From: Axinella damicornis
Taxonomy: Eukaryota; Porifera; Demospongiae; Axinellida; Axinellidae
Length of the DNA stretch: 64,000 nucleotides
NCBI GenBank assembly: GCA_963931865.1
Contig: OZ007508.1
Location: forward strand, 16,107,104 to 16,171,103
Direction of reading: 5' to 3'
Positions within the stretch are counted from its first letter, which is position 1; the number at the start of each line of letters is the position of its first letter. Of this stretch, positions 13,201-25,800 are shown one piece after another. Under the pieces are notes generated by a model, which was not told the origin of the DNA, did no database searches, and saw nothing but the letters and a program-made list of their open reading frames with translations. The position numbers and the translations under genes were made by a program.

Positions 13201-16200
13201 TAGGCAGTGCACTATACCAGGCTGTGCACTAGGCAGTGCACTACCAGGCTGTGCACTAGGCAGTGCACTATACCAGGCTGTGCACTAGGCAGTGCACTAC
13301 CAGGCTGTGCACTAGGCAGTGCACTATACTTGGCTGTGCAGTAGGCAGTGCACTATACCAGGCTGTGCACTAGGCAGTGCACTACCAGACTGTGCACTAG
13401 GCAGTGCACTACCAGGCTGTGCACTAGGCAGTGCACTACCAGGCTGTGCACTAGGCAGTGCACTATACCAGGCTGTGCACTAGGCAGTGCACTACCAGGC
13501 TGTGCACTAGGCAGTGCACTATACTTGGCTGTGCAGTAGGCAGTGCACTATACCAGGCTGTGCACTAGGCAGTGCACTACCAGACTGTGCACTAGGCAGT
13601 GCACTACCAGGCTGTGCACTAGGCAGTGCACTATACCAGGCTGTGCACTAGGCAGTGCACTACCAGGCTGTGCACTAGGCAGTGTACTACCAGGCTGTGC
13701 ACTAAGCAGTGCACTATACCAAGCTGTGCACTAGGCTGTGCACTATACCTGACTGTACACTAGGCAGTGCACTATACCAGGCTGTGCACTAGGCAGTGCA
13801 CTACCAGGCTGTGCACTAGGCAGTGCACTACCAGGCTGTGCACTAGGCAGTGCACTATACCAGGCTGTGCACTAGGCAGTGCACTACCAGGCTGTGCACT
13901 AGGCAGTGCACTACACCAGGCTGTGCACTATACCAGGCTGTGCACTAGGCAGTGCACTACCAGGCTGTGCACTAAGAAGTGCACTATATCAAGCTGTGCA
14001 CTATATCAAGCTGTGCACTAGGCAGTGCACTATACCAGGCTGTGCACTAGGCAGTGCACTACCAGGCTGTGCACTAGGCAGTGCACTATGAAGCTGGGAT
14101 TTGCACCATTGTGATCAGCATGAATGGAGCATTCCAATGGTGTCCATTTTGCTGTAGGTTGAATTTTGACCCAAAATCTCGAAAAACCATGGATTATAGC
14201 CTTTGGTCGAGTGCGATTTTTGGCAAAAATGTGATCGACATTAAAAAACCTTTCAAGGACATCATTTGAAAGCTATTTTCATGCTGATCACAATGGTCCA
14301 AACCCCAGCCTCATATCTCACTCCTAGCCAGAGATACCTAGCCTTGCATAAAATAGTGGGCTATAGCTGCAAGAATGCTCTTTTTTTCTGCTCCGGCTGC
14401 ATGGATTTTCGTGGGGTCTCTCATTGTAAGTACTCCTCCCTATCCTTCCCGAATATCAATGCAATGAACATTCAACATTCTCTTTCAAGTTTTTTCCCAA
14501 TACCGATTTTGATTCTTTGGCCAATTGAAATATCGACAGCAATGATCAAGTGATTAATCTGTTCTCCCTTTGTTGTGTGTTAGGGGAAAAATGTGATAAT
14601 TACGGCCAGGAACTTTTCCCTGGAGCATGCAGTTCTGCTCTACATGCAGGAAAACCACCTGTAGATACGGGACTGGATGGGCACCGTATACCGTTTAGAG
14701 TTGCTCTGTGGCAACACTGTCAGCTCGCCCATTCAAGTCTGTGGTGGGAATGCTTGAGTTTCATACTTGGCTTTTTCAGTGGTTCTCCTGTGTAGAGCAG
14801 CCTGTAGGTCTGGTCTACAAAGGAAATGATGCATATTCAAAAGTGAAGTTTTCCCTCCTTGGACACAAATGGCGTGCAGACGGTGTGAATGCGAAGCAAC
14901 TTTGATGATGATGGTGCCCATCCAGTCCAGGTAGTTTTCCTTTGAAAGTATTTTTTGCAGCATTCGTGTGCTTCTGCTCGTCATTTCTGTGCAATGTTGC
15001 AGGGCCTTCTGCGCTGTATGATGCACCAGGGAGAGTTCACATCAGCACAGATGCATGTTGATGGGCTGCAAGTAAAAAGGTGAGCATCATGAGGTGTGGG
15101 GTCTTTCCAGGCTTTTTGTCACATCTGGAGATACACGTTCCAATGAAGTAAATCTTGAAGCAACCCTACCACTTCAAATTGGCTTGGAATGCCCTACGCA
15201 TAAGTCAGAGGCGGCACTGCCAGTCCGGCTGGTCCAGCTTTGGCCGGACCACTTTCCAGCTAATCGTCCGACCTATCACGTGTCGTCACGCATAATCTCA
15301 GCAATGGCATCTGTTTCTCGTCCTGGTAGTGGCCGTTTGGATGCTATGAGAGCGCTTCCTCATCGCTAAAAATACGTATGGGCCGTACCACTTTTTTTTA
15401 TGCCGCTGCCACCCCTGCAAGTCGTAGTTGTGTTTAATGAAAACAGATTGTTTCTGGTGCGGTGATAGTCTACACTAGACTCTCCACTTTTTATGTTATA
15501 GACCGGTACATCTAGGTGCTCATCCAATGATTACCCTAGGCTTTCCTGAATAAACTGCTGGGCATAACATGCATTGCGTTGCATGATACAGTCCCTTAAA
15601 ATCCTACACAGACCAAACTGGATTCAAAGACTGAATGCCTTTCGTGTCGAGGCAGCTTGGAAGCTGGGACGGTGGGATGACCTGGGAAAGTGCTTGAAAA
15701 TGGTAGGTTGTACCAGATGGAAGTGTTTCATACGTCCTTATATGGTGTGTACTCTATGAAGCCATCACACGTATTTGGTTGCTATATATGATCGTAGGAA
15801 CCTGTGACTAGCAAGAATTGGGATGTTAACCTTGGGAGACTGCTCTTGGCTGCCAAGCAGAAGGTAATTTGCAACTAATATCTGTTGATGGCAGGTAAAG
15901 TCACTCGTCCTGGTTATTGAGCTGGAGGTCATGGATTCATAACGAGACTGGAAGTGAAAATGTGCTTATTTTTGCACCAACACTGCACGTGAAGGTACAT
16001 GGCTACTGTTGCTGTTGCCTTGGGAACTATGTGAGAGAGCTAGATAGCTTCTTTGTATCCGGAACTGAGAATTAAGCACCATGAGTACACCCGCGAATGC
16101 AGTTTCCATTTTCTTTCTGGGGCCTGAGCATATTACGCTGTGCCATCATGACCACCACCTCATGGACATTTCAGCGGACTCTGATTTATGACCACACAGC

Positions 16201-16841
16201 TGCTCCCCATACTAACCCGTCTTTGTCAGCTTGCCATGATCGTGATCCGTTGCCAGAAATAAGCGCTTACTCATAATAAGCGCATACTTTCTTGCTGCTG
16301 CATGCGATAAGCACATGCGCCTATTAACCAGTCTCTACGGTACTACCCTTCAGCATTCAACGTGTTTTATTCCTCATCCCTTAGGACCTTAGACGATTTG
16401 TGACACGAGTAAGCAAAGTTCGTGCTGAGCAAATGGGCCCACTCTCAACTGCTAGCTTTGAACAGGGTTCCTACCAGAGGGGATATGAGTACATTGTCAG
16501 GTAACAGTGTATGTGTTGTGTATATGTTGGTGTGTTTGTTTCCATAGCCATCTGAGCAGCAAGTTGTACTACATGACTCCAAGTTGTACTACATTACTCC
16601 AATTGTTCAGTTGTTTTTTGTCAACTGCCAGGTGTACTTAAGATTTCATAGACTAGTTGCTGCTGAAGATGATGTGGTCTGGTGTAGCAACTGATCCCTG
16701 GGGACTACTACCCTGGTGTTTTGCTCATAGCTGTTGTGGGGAGTGACGCAGGGTGCACGTGTGCAACTCACAAACATGGGTGCTCTCTCGTGGATGGATG
16801 TGGAAATGCTTAAAACAGTACCCAGCCCTTCTTTGGTATAT

Positions 16842-16873
<32 letters not shown>

Positions 16874-19800
16874 TGATAGTGCAAAGAGAAAGTGGTTACT
16901 CCATATTTCTATATGGATTTTATTTTTTCATGTGCATAATGCGTAGTGGGCGATGTCCTGATGCATACCATATAACGGAAGCCATTACATGTGTGTATTT
17001 TACTCTACTAGGCTGCACATGGTTCAGGAACTAGAAGAGGAAATGAAGAACCTAATGAATGCTGAAGCACAAGTGGCACAGATGTCCATCCTTAGCAGCT
17101 GGGAAGCAAGATTTGAGCTAACACAGGTTAGTTTCTTTCATGGAAAACATCTCATACATTGTCTGTTATCAAATTCAATCTGTGTAACTGCCTTTGCGGT
17201 TCATTTCAGGAATCGTTTCGAACTCAAGAATCTGTTCTTAGTTTGAGGAGAGTGATCCTGGGACTACAGTCCGGGTCAGTTGCAGGATTATTAGAAACTG
17301 CCTCGTGTAATGACATCTGAGTTTCTTATGCATTCTGTCGTGTAACAGGCATGAAAAGCAGGTTGGAAAATACTGGCTGAAGAGTGCAAGGATTGCTCGA
17401 AGGTTAGCTTCTTGACCACAAGTACTACAAAGATCTGAGACCACGTGCATCTGCAGCTTCCCATTTGCTTGCTTTCGATACTGTTTGTTCTCTTTCAGAG
17501 CTGGTCACCTCCAGGCGGCGCAGAGTTTCTTGCTGAATGGCAGGGACTATTGCCCACAAGAGTACTGCATGGAGAATGCAGAGCACATGAAGGCCAGGGT
17601 AACTGAGTAATAGATACGGTCGGTATATGTGTCTTCAGAATTGATGCCGACATTCGGAACGCTTATCCAACATTGCAGCACAAATAGGCAGCTAGGCTTC
17701 TTCTGAAAATCACTCTTCTGAGATGAAGCAGAAGGCTTCTTGCGAAGAGCTTTGCATATACATAGGTTTCCAAAAAACGGTGCAGCTTCGCTTACAGATC
17801 TGGTGGAGCTTCGTATAGGCTTCCGGAGCTGCATTTAGGTCTTCTGGAGCTGTAGTTCGTTTGTGGCACAACAACCGCAAGCATGTCATTGTTGAAGACG
17901 CATACCATACCAAGAAAGAAGCTACGTAACATGCACACTTTGGGGCCTGTAAGTTCTGGAGTACTAACTCGCAAGGTCTACATGTACGTAGTCCACACTT
18001 TGATTGTCCAACTTCTCTGTTACAGTAGGCTCATACTGCTCTTGAAGTTTTGTGCACTGAGTTGCCTGTATTCTCTCTGTTTGTATAGGGAACTTCCCAC
18101 GAAGCATTGTTGAGTCTACAAAAGGCTGTATCGTAAGTGTCTAAATCACAAATTTCAGTCTATTCCATCATAATTTGCCAATGTACGACACATTCTGTAC
18201 GAGTGAAATTCATGTTTTATTTACGTAACATCCAAATACTTAAGCAACTACTAGACTAGTTGTAGAAAGTCAAGGCTAGTTCAGTATGTATTTTCAATGA
18301 GGCACAAAGATTTGCACTGTACTATGTACAGTATCACCCCATGATCAACCTGTGGAATTAAAACCCCTTTCCTTGATGCAGAGAGCAGTGGCCGGCAGAG
18401 GTGGTCATCAACCTTGATGGAACTGGAGACAGTGCAACTCGGAACTTAGCACACTCAGAGGTAGGATTGGATGATATTCGTGTGCTTTGCACAGAAGTGT
18501 GTAGACGTACCTTGCCCAACTCTGACAGACTCTATCTCATCTTTGAAGGAGGCAAGCCCTTTATTGATGACTATGGAAGAGGTCCCATATTGTTTTTTAC
18601 TCACCGAAGAGGGCATATAATTCATTGCCAAATGCCAGACTTGAGGAGCTGTGACTATCACAGAGTCGGTAGACTCTGTATGTAGGGATACGACGTACAC
18701 GCAATATATGCTGATACAAAAGAATCTCTCCAAATCTCAGAAACGGTACACTTATAAGCCTTTATAACCACATACCGTTCATCTTCGAGTGTTTTCATGA
18801 CCAACAAGACTCCTCGCGTCGCGAAAAACCGTCGCGAAAGTACCGCACCAGGTACTCGCAAAACGGGCAAATTGTTTTTCTTTCTTCTTTCTTTCTTTCT
18901 TTCTTCTTCTTTCAGACGGGCTAGCTCAACGTCGCCTCAATCCCTCATGATGGTTTTCGCACGAAACAGCAGCATTTTACACCGAGCAGTGCACCAGCCC
19001 ATCGCTTTTTGGCAACCTCCAAGTCTTCACCAGGCGGCTACAGCTGCCCACTCAATAACTATGGCTTCATTTGTCACGCCATTTTCATGTTTGTACGCAT
19101 GCGCACTTAAACGATCACTTAGCAACGATACGTAATTATTATTCAAGATCGCTGAATTAGAAGTGCCTTGTGCTGTTGTGTAAACCGTAACTAGACCATG
19201 TACGGACTGAGGTAAATTCTCTGTGCTATATATGTTACTAGACTGTGTTCTGTGAGAGGGGTGAATGCCTATCTAAAGACTCAACAATGTGTCACTACTA
19301 CTATCTGGTATAGCTATTTTACCTACAGCTCAGGGAGCACTGGCTTAGTATCCATCCAGAAAAGGGTTGGCTTTTGAGATGCTTGGGTCTGATTCTTCAG
19401 CCATTGCTGGCAGTGTAAATGCCAGAGTCCAGTATGCATGCACCTGCTGCTAAAACAAATTGACATAAACAAGTAATAAAAAACATTTAAAATGTAACAG
19501 GATGTAGGGATACCAGAACCGCAAAAAGTAAGGAAACAAGGTAGGGATGATCACACAAAACAGTGAAGTATACAATCCCCCTACATATCTTTTTTCATTA
19601 TACACGTATTATGGAAAAAGATCTCTGTAGGGGGTTGTATACTTCACTGTTTTGTGTGATCATCCCTACCTTGTTTCCTTACTTTTTGCGGTTCTGGTAT
19701 CCCTACATCCTGTTACATTTTAAATGTTTTTTATTACTTGTATACACAGACTCAGAAGTACGAATACTTTCACTCATACTGGTAGTCACTGTAAAAGGTA

Positions 19801-22800
19801 CTGGATGGTTGTGTTTCATATACATGGACAGTGAAAAAGGGCCAGGGTTTACTGACAGAGTCGGTTTCCGAAAAGCTACAGTAGCAATATTCAGCGGAAT
19901 CTCCAACTTAATTTTCACCACCATTTGAAGACCTTTTTTGTCATGGATGTCTGGTATTTCCCTAATAGGCTTTGCTGTTGATAGGACGGTGGATGGAAGA
20001 CACTGCCCATTACGATACACAAACTGTTCTTAAACAGTATAAGGTAACATTTTCTGTACAAAGAACTGACTGTAAGGCCTGGGTCTAATGTTATTGCATT
20101 ACACGGATATAATGTACAGAAATATTAATAATTTATGGAGAATCTGTATTGTTTTGTGATATATGTTTCTCCTTGGTATGTTCATACATGCTACCGTTTG
20201 ACTCCACAGTACGTAATATCTGTGCACCCTGAGTCACAGGACGGCCACTTCTATCTTGGAAAGTACTACGATAGACTCATGACAGTTCTTGCCAGTGACA
20301 GGCCAACAAAATCAGCGTGAGTTACTGTCATGTTTGTTATGCTTCCCACTCAACCGAGTAGCCATAGCTGTATGTAGTGTGTGTGGTATTGCATATCTTG
20401 AAAATTGGTACTATAGGTGTGTGAATTTGCCTGGTCTTTACAAATTGCCTGGTCTTTACAATTTGCCTGGTCTTTACAGTCATTGCTTTTAACTCACTAA
20501 TTGCATTGCACTTATAAATACGTAGGTGCATGGTTTGATTGTGTGGCGTCTTCAAACAATTGTGCAGTGGGTTCTTATCGTACATGTCTTTGGAATCCTG
20601 TTCTAGAAGTCGTTTTTACACTCTGTACAGAGAGTTTCTGCAGTTCATTCTGAGGCACTACGGTCATGCACTGGAGCACGGAAGCAAGTATATCTACCAG
20701 TGCATGCCAAGGATGCTGTCTCTCTGGCTGGACTTTGGATCCAGCATTCCTGAAAGTGGTAAGATTGACAGCATGATATTTACCAAATGAAACCACTAAT
20801 ATTTTGTGAAAGAGACACAGTAGAAGTGTTCCTGTATTCATGAGCTTCATTCAGTAGCTCTCACCTTAGTGTAGATGAGTAACTATATGGTGACATAAGT
20901 ATGGGATTAGGAAATTGAATTGTGTCAAGAGGTTAAATCAGTTTTTGGGCATTATGTTGAGGGTGGGATAATGCACAAGCCAAATGTGAGTGCGTTATCT
21001 GCCTGAGACCACTACTACATTGCCTGAGACCACTACTACATTGCCAGAGACCACTACTACATTGCCAGAGACCACTACTACATTGCCAGAGACCACTACT
21101 ACATTGCCAGAGACCACTACTACATTGCCAGAGACCACTACTACATTTGAGACCACTACTACATTTGAGACCACTACTACATTGCCAGAGACCACTACTA
21201 CATTTGAGACCACTACTACATTGCCAGAGACCACTACTACATTTGAGACCACTACTACATTTGAGACCACTACTACATTTGAGACCACTACTACATTTGA
21301 GACCACTACTACATTTGAGACCACTACTACATTTGAGACCACTACTACATTGCCAGAGACCACTACTACATTGCCAGAGACCACTACTACATTGCCAGAG
21401 ACCACTACTACATTTGAGACCACTACTACATTTGAGACCACTACTACATTTGAGACCACTACTACATTTGAGACCACTACTACATTGCCAGAGACCACTA
21501 CTACATTGCCAGAGACCACTACTACATTTGAGACCACTACTACATTGCCAGAGACCACTACTACATTTGAGACCACTACTACATTGCCAGAGACCACTAC
21601 TACATTTGAGACCACTACTACATTGCCAGAGACCACTACTACATTTGAGACCACTACTACATTTGAGACCACTACTACATTTGAGACCACTACTACATTG
21701 CCAGAGACCACTACTACATTGCCAGAGACCACTACTACATTTGAGACCACTACTACATTGCCAGAGACCACTACTACATTTGAGACCACTACTACATTTG
21801 AGACCACTACTACATTGCCAGAGTGCACTAACTAAAGCCCCATAATGCACAAAAGCTGGTATTTAGTGTTACTCACTTACCCGAAACAGCCTTTGGTCTT
21901 TGAAAGTGTGCATTATCTAGATAATGTGCGCATTAATTGAGTTAAAGTCATGTGATCAATTCTGAGGCATCTGATTCGTTGAAGGTCACATGAGTAACTC
22001 TAAGTTTGTATTGTGTATTGTAGGGTACATATGAGTATCTCATCTTCACTCTGGGTGACAATATTACAGGCAAAAGGTCACAAGAGAGATTAGCTCTGAA
22101 AGAAACCATCAATACCCTGAATGCTGTAAGTTCTTTGTGTCGATCAATCTGAATGCTTAACAGTCTACACTTGTGTCTTCCCTCACATGGTGTGCAAGTT
22201 TGAACGTTTGAATGTTATTTTTTAGTAGTTTCACCTAGCTGTTAGCCTGCATTGACCTCACAGGAACATGCACATGGTTCTGTAAACTTAACGCTGTATC
22301 TCCCATTGCGCAATGAACTATAACCCCGGGTCAAACCCCAGCAGTAAGAGGTGTCCTTTGTCTAAACATTTTTGTCTACCTTTCGTACTCCTTAGCAAAT
22401 GAAGGCAATAGTGGACAGGCTCCCCCCGTACCAGTTCTTGATCGCCTTTTCCCAGTTGATATCAAGGATCTGCCATCCGAATTCAGATGTCTTTGCTCAG
22501 CTTCAGGTTTGTATATTGAATGTACCTTGCTCACATGTATTGGGTCAGGAGTGTCCAACTTAGCATTATAGAACTGCAGCAACGTAATGTACCCTCGTTG
22601 GGAACCTCGTTGTGTAACAAGAGCCGGGGGGGGGGGTTAGATAAAATCCTATCATTTTAGTGTGACCGCAGTACGGATTCCCTACTTGCCGTATATGGTC
22701 AAACACAAGCACTGTTAGACCAGCATTGTTATCATAGTTGGATGTTCCTTCTCATTATGGTCTCCTGATGGGATGTGTTAGCCACTTGAATGAGTTGTGC

Positions 22801-25800
22801 ATTAAAATGACAGTGTATAGTGTACATAGATCCTTCCAAACTGTTGTTACGTACTACATTCATGGGAGAATTTCCCCCAGCAAATCTAACCAAATTTGGA
22901 ATCATTGCTGGAAGTGCATAAACCGCTTATGTTTAATTAACATGCTAATTACTGCTTTTATATGTACCTAGGTCATTATCCTGAAGTTGCTGGAGCACTA
23001 TCCTCAGCAGTCTCTTTGGATGATGATAGCTGTCAGCAAGGTAAATGCTGAAATTTGCTTTCAGAGTTTAATCATAGCAGTTCCCTCCTACCAGCAACCA
23101 TTAATTATTGATCACTTGCAGATGTAACTCAAAGTCAGCTGCTATATTCCGCAGTTGAAGTAAGCTACTGCTGTAACCTCGCCCATAGCAAAGCGTCTAT
23201 GCTCGTGAGAGATCGAGAAATGCTTTGACCTCGTTGTGATCAAAATAATTATGATGTCATTTCCATGTGCAATGAGTTAAGTCTGAAGTAGGGAGAGCAA
23301 TTAGTCTTGGCTATATGCCTTTACAAGGAGTATAGTACGACGACTTGGCAAGGCCTATAGTGCTCACAATGACTTGCTGTAGCTGTTCAGAGCAACAACA
23401 ACATCGGTACTGTACAATGATATTTTTCCAAAGTATGGTTGTAGCTCTCTGTCAATGTGGAAATTGCCCTTTGGCAACATCAGACATTGTTATCTTGCTG
23501 CCATTCCTTGGTAGGGGAAGTATCCTGTGTTTTATTGTTTGGTGATGTTTGTTCTTTTCGTTTCAGTCCACACATCCTGACAGACAACGCAGGTGTCAGA
23601 CTATCATCGATACAGCAAAGTAAGCACAGCATTGATAGTGCATTAATAATGCATGCAGATGTATAGGGATAGCAGAACAGCAAAAAGTAAGGAAATGTGG
23701 TAGGAGTGGTGGCATAATACAGTTCAGTATACAACCCCATCGTACATACCTTTCCACATAATACATGTATGATGAGAGAGATATGTAGGTTTTATTGTAC
23801 TTAGTATTTGTATCTTGCTTTCTGTCCTAACAGGCAGCGCCTTCCATTCATGGGCAAGCTGATAGATGTGAGAGCTCTTTATTCCCTACTGTATGCATCT
23901 ACATACGTACCTCTAGGTTTTTCATGTGAAGAATGGTTACACATATTGTCAGTATCAGCAGCCTGAACCCAGTATTGTCATGTGTGCTATGCCATTATAT
24001 GTGCTCACACGATACTTTGTTAGCTTTTGTTTCCTTTTCACAAATGAAGTGCGTCTCTCAGGGAGTTTCTCAGGGAGTTTGTCATTCATAGTCTACAATT
24101 GTGCAACTGTTGACTCCTAAAACCATTGATGACCATTATGTATGTACACGTACCGAAGTGCTTAAAAAGAATAAATTGTGCGTTTCCAGTCTATGAAATT
24201 GTGCGCCTAGCCAACGTATCAATTGTGTGTTCTATGGACAGTGGTCTCAGATATCACTACTAATTTTGGCATGTTTAATTCCAGGATATGGTGAAATTGA
24301 GTGACAAGTTGCTTGAGGTTTGCAACAAGCATGTGGAAGTGGCAAAGAGCTACAGTATGGACAAGCTTTGCAGAGGACTCACCCGACTAACCAGCAGCAG
24401 GTTTGTTCATTTGTAGCTAGTTAGATTCGCATTTTTAAAATTGATGCAGACATTTGGAAACCTTTCCGTCGCTGGCCGGGTTTCCATTACAAACACATCT
24501 CCAGAAGACCTGAACGCAGCAACTGCATGAAGGCCACCTTAGCGAAGCTCTGGAAGATCCATAAACGATGCTGCACCGTTTTTGGAAAGTTAGGTACGTA
24601 CAAAGCCAGCACTCTTTGGAAGAAGCCTTCTGCATCTTCGGAAGAAACCTTCCAATTTTTGGAGCCAGTTTTCGGAAGAAGCCTTCTGGTTTGCGGTGAA
24701 CTGCGCCACAAACACATGTCAGAAAAGTGTTCCAAATCTCGGCATCAATATAACTTAAAGATACGTATCGTAGTTATGACATACTTCTGCTTCCTTTAGT
24801 GAGTTCAGCGGCATCATGGTGCCCTTGCAATCATCACTGACAGTGACCCTTCCTGTGGGGTGCCATACCTCAGCGGAACACAACCCCTTCCCTGGATTTC
24901 AACCCATTATTGCAAGATTTGAAGACAAGGTAGACAGCAGTTTACTCTGTTCTCTGTTTCTAGTTTTTCATGTATCCAGTTGTGCATAACTTTTCAATGC
25001 CTTCAGTGGTTCGAGTCCAGCTGCTTCTCAATTAGTCTTCAATAACTAAGTTTCCATGGCAGCTGGGTGGTCAACTGGTCACTAGTCTAGTATCTAGCCT
25101 CGTTCCCAGTCCCACGCCCAGCTTTTCGTCGCTGCTTAGTACGGTAAAGCGGGGAGGGCCTGGTACATTTCCTCACATGAGTGACGTCAAGGGTAGAAAG
25201 GGGTAGAAAGACCGGAAGTTGAACGTGGGCGTAGTGGGTCTCAGAACAGCAAGAAGAACGAAGGTACCAGGTAACACACCACACGTATCTAGCTAGCGGG
25301 GGGCGACTGTCATACTCACCGAGCGTTGAACGTGTAGATGGCTGAAAAACGCGCAAAACGTAGCGTCTTCGTTCTGAAAATTTTGCGGTTTTTCAATTAC
25401 GTCATGCTCACGTGAGGAAATGTACCAGGCCCTCCCCGCTTTACCGTACTAAGCAGCGACGAAAAGCTGGGCGTGGGACTGGGAACGAGGCTATCTAGTA
25501 TCCATGATTGCTCTCCCAGGACACATCCTGTCTGTACACCGCTAGTGCCTCTTCTCATCTGCTGTCCTGCAGTTGTAGCTATCCCACATGAAGCAAGCAT
25601 TGAGCTCCTCTCTTAATGGAGCCCATGTATCAACAGCCAAGGATTACTGCTTGTACAACTTCATGAAATTGACAGCAAGTAAAGACATAGGATTTGGTCT
25701 TGGTGTACAGTAACAGGTTGTTTTGTTTTGCAGGTTGAAGTTCTGGCATCCTTGCAGAAACCAAAGAAGATCACAGTGACCGCAACTGATGGGAATGCCT

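Noticed and set aside
12310..14091. Several 60-115 codon frames ([13 protein letters not shown]) in the minisatellite
   Set aside because: They are translation of the repeat itself in an ATR intron, and frames change whenever a 29 bp unit appears.
20933..21850. 305-, 281- and 277-codon open frames across the 18/21 bp array
   Set aside because: All arise because both repeat units are multiples of three without stops. No splice sites or flanking coding sequence support a gene.
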